This document shows, piece by piece, positions 1 through 4,314 of a DNA stretch of 5,551 nt; position 1 is the stretch's first letter, and every line of letters starts with the position of its first letter. The notes under the pieces are model-generated. The model was not told the DNA's origin. It ran no database searches and saw only the letters and a list, made by a program, of their open reading frames with translations. The DNA is from a candidate division TA06 bacterium (lineage in GTDB: Bacteria > Ratteibacteria > UBA8468 > MWAK01), in NCBI GenBank assembly GCA_022704925.1, contig JAKJFK010000118.1, forward strand, positions 1 to 5,551, in the 5' to 3' direction. Made by a program: the position numbers and the translations under genes.

Positions 1-488
1 CGCGTGTAGGGGACCACGCAATAACTGCAGAAGTTGTCGCAGCCCCGGATCACCGGAAGGAAGGCACTGACGGAACCGCCGCCGCGGACGGCCGGGAGGG
101 CGGCCGGTCCGGGCCCCAGGGCGGCCAGCCGAAGCCCCGGAGCGCTCCGGGCCGCCAGATCCGCCACCTGATCCAGCTGTTCGGGACCGGCCAGAAAGGA
201 GAGGTGGGGAAAGCGGTTGAAGAGGCTCTCTCCGCGCAGGGAAGGAATACAGCCGACCAGGCCGATCACCCGCGGTCCCGGCCGACCCGGCCGGGGCCGC
301 AGGGCGGCCAGGTTTTGAAAGAGGCGCTCCTCGGCGTGATCGCGAACCGCGCAGGTGTTGAAAATAATCAGTTCGGCTGATTCCGGCTCCGAAACCGGCC
401 GGTGGCCGGCCGCCGCCAGCACGGCGGCCAGGCCGGCACTGTCGGCCTGATTCATCTGACAGCCGAAGGTCCTGATAAAGAAGGTCAC
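1..488 (-). CDS. miaB: tRNA-2-methylthio-N6-dimethylallyladenosine synthase MiaB, N-terminal part (3' end beyond window)
   Basis: MiaB is a cytoplasmic radical-SAM enzyme with two [4Fe-4S] clusters that adds a methylthio group to i6A at position 37 of tRNAs reading UNN codons. The visible 162 residues hold the N-terminal UPF0004 domain with its three expected cysteines (Cys10 in TFGCQMN, Cys46 in NTCAVRDHAE, Cys80 in VGCIPS). The start of the radical-SAM domain follows, with the CxxxCxxC cluster motif at Cys150, Cys154 and Cys157 in RGCDNFCSYCVVPYTR. GCQMN followed by an Asp-Ser pair favours MiaB over RimO (GCPKN) or MtaB (GCKVN). The start is GTG at 488-486, because FxxTFGCQMN then sits at the usual distance from the N-terminus and a GGAGGAG site lies 8 nt upstream (503-497). 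The GTG overlaps the antiporter stop codon (GTGA), implying translational coupling. The rest of the radical-SAM domain and the TRAM domain are outside the window. One small deviation is GCIPS, where many MiaB proteins have GCMAQ. Family assignment is firm; exact substrate is inferred from the family. Confidence 0.93.
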   Translation of the reverse strand, partial: MTFFIRTFGCQMNQADSAGLAAVLAAAGHRPVSEPESAELIIFNTCAVRDHAEERLFQNLAALRPRPGRPGPRVIGLVGCIPSLRGESLFNRFPHLSFLAGPEQLDQVADLAARSAPGLRLAALGPGPAALPAVRGGGSVSAFLPVIRGCDNFCSYCVVPYT

Positions 489-1963
489 GAACTCTTCTCC
501 TCCGGCTCCCTCAATTTCGAGAGCGTCGCCTGGACCTGGCTGAAATCCGAATCCTTGCCGAGCACCAGCAGAACATCCCCGGCCTCGATCACGGTTGAAC
601 CGGTCGGAATGATAAAATGCTCCGCGCGGGAAATGAGCACGATCAGCGCCTGCGGGGGCAGGTCGATCGAGGCGATCGGCTGGCCGACCGCCGCCGAATT
701 GTACGGTACGATCAGGTCGTTAAGCGAGGCCTCGATGCCCTCGGTCTCATCCAGCTCAAGCGGATACCTCTTCTTCCGGTCAAACGGAATATCGAGACCG
801 AGTCGCTTCGAGACGACCGGGATCGAAGTCCCCTGGACCAGCACCGAGGTCAGAACCACAAAAAAAACGATGTTGAAGATGGTGTGGGCCTGGGCCACTC
901 CGGCCAGGAGCGGAAAGGTCGCCAGGATGACCGGCACCGCCCCCCGAAGGCCGACCCAGGAGATCAGCACCTTCTCCTTGAACTGAAACCGGAAAGGAAG
1001 CAGGCAGAGGAAGACGCTGATTGGACGCCCCAGGAAAATAAGCATGGCGGAGATCAGCAGGCCGGGGCCGATGATCGGTTTAATCTGGGAAGGGAAGACC
1101 AGCAGCCCGAGCGTCAGGAACATCGCAATCTGCATCAACCAGGCGACTCCCTCGTAAAACCGCACGGACTGCCGCTTGTGGATAAAAGCGCTCCGGCTCA
1201 TCATCAAGCCCAGCACGTACACTGCCAGGAAACCATTTCCACGGCTGAAATTGGCGACCGAATAGGTAAGCAGAATCAGGGCGGCAATCAAAACCTGGTA
1301 CAGTCCATCATATTCGAGCTTGACCCGGTTGATCATGAAAATACCCAGTCGGGCCATCAGGTAACCGGCCAGCAGGCCCACCCCCATGTTCAGCACGAAC
1401 AAGGGCAGCAGTTGCACCCCGGAGGCATTCTGTCCGGCCAAAAGGCCAATCACCCCGATTGTCAGGAAGACGGCCATCGGGTCGTTGCTGCCCGACTCGA
1501 GTTCCAGCAGGGATTTTAAACTGCCCTTCAGGGAGATCCGCCGGGAGCGAAGTACGCTGAAAACCGCGGCCGCATCGGTTGAGGAAACGATGGAACCGAG
1601 CAATAACCCCTCCAGGAGGGAGAATTTAAGTATCAAAACGGCGAAGAGCCCAACCGTGACCGCGGTTATCAGGACCCCGAAAGTCGCGAGAATCAGGCCG
1701 GGGGCCAACAACGGCTTGACCGATTTCCAGGGAGTGTCCAGTCCGCCGTAGTAGATGATGAAAATCAGTGCAAAGACCCCGATCGTTTTCGCCAGGCCGG
1801 GATCATCGAAATAAATACCGCCGAGCCCCTCGGAACCGGCCAGAATTCCTACGAGGAGGAAAAGCAGCAGGGCCGGCAGGGAAAACCGATCCGACAACTT
1901 GCTCGTCAGCACGCTGATGAAGATCAGCGCCGAGGCCCAGAGAATGAAAATTTCGATGTCCAT
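485..1963 (-). CDS. NhaP/CvrA-type K+ or Na+/H+ antiporter (CPA1) with C-terminal RCK_C domain
   Basis: This inner-membrane cation/proton exchanger belongs to the CPA1 family and most resembles the NhaP2/CvrA branch. It has 492 residues from ATG 1963. About a dozen hydrophobic segments fill residues 1-390, followed by a soluble tail. Family motifs visible are GSIVSSTDAAAVFSVLR (about 123-139), the ion-site region LELESGSNDPMAVF (153-166, with Asn160-Asp161), and WVGLRGAVPV (336-345). Residues about 405-485 look like an RCK_C/TrkA_C regulatory domain (VGQPIASIDLPPQALIVLISR, then IPTGSTVIEAGDVLLVLG), typical of the potassium-exporting branch, where it binds a ligand. The frame stays open to TTG 2005, but that codon lacks a ribosome site. 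ATG 1963 gives the usual family N-terminus (MDIEIFILWASAL) and has AAGGA just upstream, although its spacing is only 2 nt. The stop overlaps miaB by 4 nt. Ion choice (K+ against Na+) cannot be read from sequence. Family assignment is firm. Confidence 0.93.
   Translation of the reverse strand: MDIEIFILWASALIFISVLTSKLSDRFSLPALLLFLLVGILAGSEGLGGIYFDDPGLAKTIGVFALIFIIYYGGLDTPWKSVKPLLAPGLILATFGVLITAVTVGLFAVLILKFSLLEGLLLGSIVSSTDAAAVFSVLRSRRISLKGSLKSLLELESGSNDPMAVFLTIGVIGLLAGQNASGVQLLPLFVLNMGVGLLAGYLMARLGIFMINRVKLEYDGLYQVLIAALILLTYSVANFSRGNGFLAVYVLGLMMSRSAFIHKRQSVRFYEGVAWLMQIAMFLTLGLLVFPSQIKPIIGPGLLISAMLIFLGRPISVFLCLLPFRFQFKEKVLISWVGLRGAVPVILATFPLLAGVAQAHTIFNIVFFVVLTSVLVQGTSIPVVSKRLGLDIPFDRKKRYPLELDETEGIEASLNDLIVPYNSAAVGQPIASIDLPPQALIVLISRAEHFIIPTGSTVIEAGDVLLVLGKDSDFSQVQATLSKLREPEEKSS
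497..503 (-). promoter_or_regulatory. Ribosome binding site of miaB
   Basis: GGAGGAG on the minus strand lies 8 nt before GTG 488, inside the last codons of the antiporter. It decides the GTG start and supports independent or coupled initiation at the GTGA overlap. Confidence 0.8.
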
Positions 1964-1965
1964 AT

Positions 1966-1970
1966 TCCTT
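1966..1970 (-). promoter_or_regulatory. Probable ribosome binding site of the antiporter gene
   Basis: AAGGA lies 2 nt before ATG 1963. The spacing is short for a canonical site, but the alternative in-frame TTG at 2005 has no purine-rich sequence before it, so this is the better start. Confidence 0.5.
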
Positions 1971-2017
1971 TTGAGCGCCGTTATTTCAAGGCACCACCCT
2001 TTCAATTGATCTGTATT

Positions 2018-2023
2018 ATTTTA
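2018..2023 (-). promoter_or_regulatory. Possible -10 element upstream of the antiporter
   Basis: TAAAAT on the minus strand sits in the only AT-rich patch of the spacer and would place a transcript start near 2011, giving a leader of roughly 48 nt before ATG 1963. No good -35 box is present: the hexamer 18 nt upstream, TTCCTG, matches TTGACA at only two positions. The promoter may be weak, activator-dependent or absent. Confidence 0.3.
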
Positions 2024-2027
2024 CATC

Positions 2028-2092
2028 ATCCGGACCGGTTTCAGGAAAACCGGGAACGATCAAGCGGAAATCCGAAAAATCGCGGTCCGGAT
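2028..2092. repeat. Inverted repeats in the DUF486-antiporter spacer
   Basis: Three perfect inverted repeats share this 111-nt spacer. A 10-bp pair, ATCCGGACCG at 2028-2037 and its complement at 2083-2092, is separated by 45 nt. A 7-bp pair with a 5-nt loop is CCGGTTT at 2035-2041 with AAACCGG at 2047-2053. A second 7-bp pair is AAATCCG at 2068-2074 with CGGATTT at 2088-2094. They cannot all form at once. None is followed by a T-run on the minus strand, so a standard intrinsic terminator is not supported. They could be a weak terminator or processing hairpin after the DUF486 gene or an operator ahead of the antiporter. They could also be chance in CCGG-rich DNA. Confidence 0.4.
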
Positions 2093-2116
2093 TTACGGCG
2101 GCGCTTCAACGGCAGG

Positions 2117-2440
2117 TCAAAGGAAGATGAAGAAGGCGGCCCCGACGATCATGGCGAAACCCACCAGGTGGTTCCAGGTCAGGTTTTCCTTCAGGTAAAG
2201 AACTGAAAAGAAGCAGAAGACCGTCAGGGTTATGATCTCCTGGATGGTCTTCAGCTGGCTGGCCGAAAAGCGGCCGTGGCCGTAGCGGTTGGCCGGCACC
2301 TGAAAGCAATACTCGACCAGGGCGATCGACCAGCTGACCAGGATGGCCAGCCAGAGCGGGGAATTCTTGTACTTGAGGTGGCCGTACCAGGCGAAGGTCA
2401 TGAAAATATTCGATATCGTCAGCAGAATGATGGTCCTCAT
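2117..2440 (-). CDS. DUF486 / DMT_6 family small membrane protein
   Basis: This 107-residue inner-membrane protein of the DUF486 family is placed in the drug/metabolite transporter superfamily; its substrate is unknown. Four hydrophobic segments lie at about residues 2-19, 28-47, 64-84 and 88-106. Family hallmarks are NIFMTFAWYGHLK (11-23), the WSIALVEYCFQVPANRYG stretch (37-54) and the FSASQLKTIQE motif (58-68) before the third helix. Length matches the usual ~105-110 residues, so it is intact. The start is ATG 2440, preceded by GGAGGAG at 2453-2447 with 6-nt spacing. The ATG overlaps the photolyase stop as ATGA, so the two are translated from one message and probably coupled. A functional link to DNA repair is not evident. 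Four-helix DMT proteins usually work as dimers, which would be an inference here. Family assignment is firm. Confidence 0.92.
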   Translation of the reverse strand: MRTIILLTISNIFMTFAWYGHLKYKNSPLWLAILVSWSIALVEYCFQVPANRYGHGRFSASQLKTIQEIITLTVFCFFSVLYLKENLTWNHLVGFAMIVGAAFFIFL

Positions 2441-3846
2441 CTGATTCTCCTCCCATCCCTTGTCGAGGTTTCGACCCGACCCGAATCCGGATCGGAGCCG
2501 GCCGGCCCGGAGGCCAGGTAACGGTCAACGTCGAATTTTCTCCGGCAGCCGGACTCGTTCATGTACCTTATCTGTCCGTAGACCGGCCGTTCAAACCAGG
2601 GGCGGTCGTGAACGCCTCCGATCGACCAGGCGATCCCGGCGTACCCGTTGGGATCGCGGCCGTCCAGGGCATAGCGGTCGTTAAGGTAAACGGCCTCGGC
2701 CTGGGCACGCGCCGGGTCCGGGGACCACTCCAGTATTTTTTTTGCCCAGTACATGCGCAGGTAGCCGTGCAGCTTGCCCAGACCGGCAAGTTGACGCTGG
2801 GCGGTATTCCAGATCCGGTCGTGGGTTTCGCCCGCCTCCAGCTCCGGGCGCCGGTAAAGATACCGGCGGCGGTCGGAACGATGCTTCTCCAGACTCCGGC
2901 GCGCCCATTCCGGAAAACCTTCCGGACGATCGTAGGCGGCATTGTAAAAACAATAATTTTCGGCCAGTTCACGCCGGGTCACCAACTCCTCCAGGAAAAT
3001 TTCGCTGGCCTTCGAGGCCCGGCCGGCCTCCAGTGTCTCCAGCGCGACCCGCTGGGCCGAAATCTGCCCGGAATGAAGGTAGGGGGAGAGGTTCGACTGG
3101 ACGTCGGCGTTGGGATCGTTGCGGTCAACCGGGTAGCGGGCCAGCTTGTCGCGCAGGAATTCCCGCATGACCAGTTCTCCGGCCCGCCCGCCGGGCCGGA
3201 ACCGACCCGAGCCGGATACGGCTGCGTCAAGCCGGAGGCGGCGGCGCAAAAGGTCCCAGTCGATAACCGGAACTTCGGATGGCCAGGCAATCACCTGTCG
3301 GACCGAAACGGCCGGAAACTCTTCCAAAAACTCGTCCATCAAACGGGCCAGTTTGGGCCTGATGGTATAGGCGGCATACTCCTGCCGGCTCGAAGCCCGC
3401 CAGGCGGGCACGATATTGTGGGCATCCACTTCGTAGACCGGCCGGTCCAGGCGCCGGGCCGTCTCCTCCCGCCAGGCCCGGCCGGGCCTCAGCGGCGAGA
3501 AATCGAGGACCAGGGCGCCGGCACCGGACGACCGGACGAAGGCCAGGCCCGCCGCCGCCGGAGATCCATCGAGAACAAATAAGGGTATCCGCTTCGACTC
3601 CAGCTGCCGGGCGGTCTCCTTCAATCCCGCGAGCCTGAAATCGCCCTGGCGGACCGAGGCACCCTCGAGATCCGCCCCCGGGCAGCAGATTACCGCCAGC
3701 GGCGCCTTCGAGGCGCGGGCCGCCTGCCAGGCGTACAGAAGGGCCCAGTTATCCTGCACCCGCTGGTCGCGGCTCATCCAGTAAAGAACCGGGCCCGGGC
3801 GGCCGGCGGCCCGGTTCAAGCGGCGCACGCGCGATTCGTTCACCAT
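2437..3846 (-). CDS. Class II deoxyribodipyrimidine (CPD) photolyase
   Basis: This cytoplasmic flavoprotein splits cyclobutane pyrimidine dimers in DNA using blue/near-UV light and reduced FAD. It has 469 residues, close to the usual class II size. The N-terminal alpha/beta domain opens with VLYWMSRDQRVQDNWALLYA (20-39), diagnostic for class II. The FAD-binding helical domain shows RNDPNADVQSNLSPYLHSGQIS (242-263), EELVTRRELAENYCFYN (286-302), THDRIWNTAQ (341-350), GKLHGYLRMYWAKKILEW (357-374), and DGRDPNGYAGIAWSIGGVHD (395-414) through RKFDVDRY. Trp346, Trp367 and Trp374 have the same spacing as the electron-transfer tryptophans I recall for the Methanosarcina mazei class II enzyme (360, 381, 388). 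The frame extends upstream to 3939, but ATG 3846 is chosen because AAGG lies 7 nt before it (3857-3854) and the extension would overlap the preceding gene. A 24-residue polar, Arg/Ser-rich tail follows the conserved DVDRYL end. The stop overlaps the DUF486 start by 4 nt. Identification is very secure. Confidence 0.97.
   Translation of the reverse strand: MVNESRVRRLNRAAGRPGPVLYWMSRDQRVQDNWALLYAWQAARASKAPLAVICCPGADLEGASVRQGDFRLAGLKETARQLESKRIPLFVLDGSPAAAGLAFVRSSGAGALVLDFSPLRPGRAWREETARRLDRPVYEVDAHNIVPAWRASSRQEYAAYTIRPKLARLMDEFLEEFPAVSVRQVIAWPSEVPVIDWDLLRRRLRLDAAVSGSGRFRPGGRAGELVMREFLRDKLARYPVDRNDPNADVQSNLSPYLHSGQISAQRVALETLEAGRASKASEIFLEELVTRRELAENYCFYNAAYDRPEGFPEWARRSLEKHRSDRRRYLYRRPELEAGETHDRIWNTAQRQLAGLGKLHGYLRMYWAKKILEWSPDPARAQAEAVYLNDRYALDGRDPNGYAGIAWSIGGVHDRPWFERPVYGQIRYMNESGCRRKFDVDRYLASGPAGSDPDSGRVETSTRDGRRIR
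2447..2453 (-). promoter_or_regulatory. Ribosome binding site of the DUF486 gene
   Basis: GGAGGAG, 6 nt upstream of ATG 2440, is embedded in the last codons of the photolyase. It makes the ATGA overlap an efficient reinitiation site. Confidence 0.8.
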
Positions 3847-3853
3847 CTTCAAA

Positions 3854-3857
3854 CCTT
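3854..3857 (-). promoter_or_regulatory. Ribosome binding site of the photolyase
   Basis: AAGG, 7 nt upstream of ATG 3846, lies in the 28-nt gap after the small membrane protein gene. It supports ATG 3846 over upstream in-frame starts. Confidence 0.6.
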
Positions 3858-3874
3858 GTGAAATGAGGCCGGAG

Positions 3875-4237
3875 TCAACCGGCGGCCGGCAGGGGCGGGA
3901 GCGGACCGCTGCCCCCGGCAAGGAAGGCCAGCAATCCACGCAGCAGAAAAAAATGAATCAGGAAGGCCACCAGGGTCAGTCCCAGGCAAATAAAACCCGG
4001 TTTTAAACCATCGTCGCCGTAACGTATCAGATAATGGCTGCCGATCAGGATTCCCGAAAAGGGGACCAGGAAGCTGATGACAAAGGCCAGGTGAATCAAC
4101 CCGGATTCCGGGCCGGATTCCGGGAGGGAACTCCCGAGCAGGCCGCCGATCAACCGATCCTGCTCCGCCTCGCTCAGCTTCTCGGAACCGGCAATCTTCC
4201 TGATCTGTTCTTTCAGTTCCGGGTTTGATTCCGGCAT
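3875..4237 (-). CDS. Hypothetical small membrane protein, two predicted transmembrane helices
   Basis: I do not recognise this 120-residue protein. Residues 1-45 are charged and hydrophilic (NPELKEQIRKIAGSEKLSEAEQ, then a Gly/Ser/Pro-rich linker) and should be soluble. Two hydrophobic segments follow at about 47-71 (LIHLAFVISFLVPFSGILIG plus a few residues) and 80-106, joined by a short polar loop RYGDDGLKP. A short Gly/Pro-rich tail ends the protein. No signal peptide or catalytic motif is visible. The helix-PFSGxxxG-loop-helix layout resembles many small uncharacterised bacterial membrane proteins but assigns no family. The start is ATG 4237; upstream is a G-rich run (AGGGGGG) rather than a classic ribosome site. 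It is the first gene after a strong promoter and sits 28 nt before the photolyase, so both are probably co-transcribed. It is likely a real gene because it fills the space between promoter and photolyase and has a coherent membrane profile. Confidence 0.75.
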   Translation of the reverse strand: MPESNPELKEQIRKIAGSEKLSEAEQDRLIGGLLGSSLPESGPESGLIHLAFVISFLVPFSGILIGSHYLIRYGDDGLKPGFICLGLTLVAFLIHFFLLRGLLAFLAGGSGPLPPLPAAG

Positions 4238-4285
4238 ACCCGCCCCCCTGCCAACCGCCTGTTTTTATAAGAAATCCGGCTTACC

Positions 4286-4314
4286 ATCATACCGGCCGCC
4301 GCCCCGGCTGTCAA
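4286..4314 (-). promoter_or_regulatory. Near-consensus sigma-70 promoter for the membrane protein-photolyase-DUF486 unit
   Basis: On the minus strand a perfect -35 hexamer TTGACA (4314-4309) is followed by exactly 17 nt of GC-rich spacer and the -10 hexamer TATGAT (4291-4286), a 5/6 match to TATAAT. Transcription would start near 4280, leaving a leader of about 43 nt before ATG 4237. The stop codon TGA (4313-4311) of the upstream oxidoreductase gene lies inside the -35 box. Eleven of twelve consensus bases at ideal spacing in GC-rich DNA is unlikely to be chance, though activity is unproven. Confidence 0.8.

Noticed and set aside
617-1519. Open frame of 300 codons on the plus strand
   Set aside because: It is antisense to the antiporter. 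Its Gln/His/Asp/Arg-rich composition is the typical mirror of a hydrophobic membrane protein and shows no motif.
1964-2005. Upstream TTG start adding 14 residues to the antiporter
   Set aside because: There is no ribosome site before TTG 2005, and the extra residues (KGWCLEITALKRN) do not fit the family N-terminus that begins MDIEIFILW.
2106-2528. Second minus-strand frame of 140 codons overlapping the DUF486 gene
   Set aside because: It reads the same strand in another frame across the real DUF486 gene and the end of the photolyase, giving a Pro/Arg/Gly-rich translation without motifs.
2608-3582. Open frame of 324 codons on the plus strand
   Set aside because: It lies wholly antisense to the photolyase, whose class II motifs are unmistakable. 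The translation is rich in Gly/Pro/Arg with no recognisable domain, as expected from the complement of GC-rich coding DNA.
3847-3939. N-terminal extension of the photolyase frame
   Set aside because: The 31 extra residues have no class II similarity, would overlap the preceding gene, and ATG 3846 has its own ribosome site.
4264-4269. TATAAA on the minus strand as an alternative -10 box
   Set aside because: It is 39 nt from TTGACA, far too distant, and no other -35 hexamer lies at 16-18 nt upstream. TATGAT at 4291-4286 has ideal spacing.
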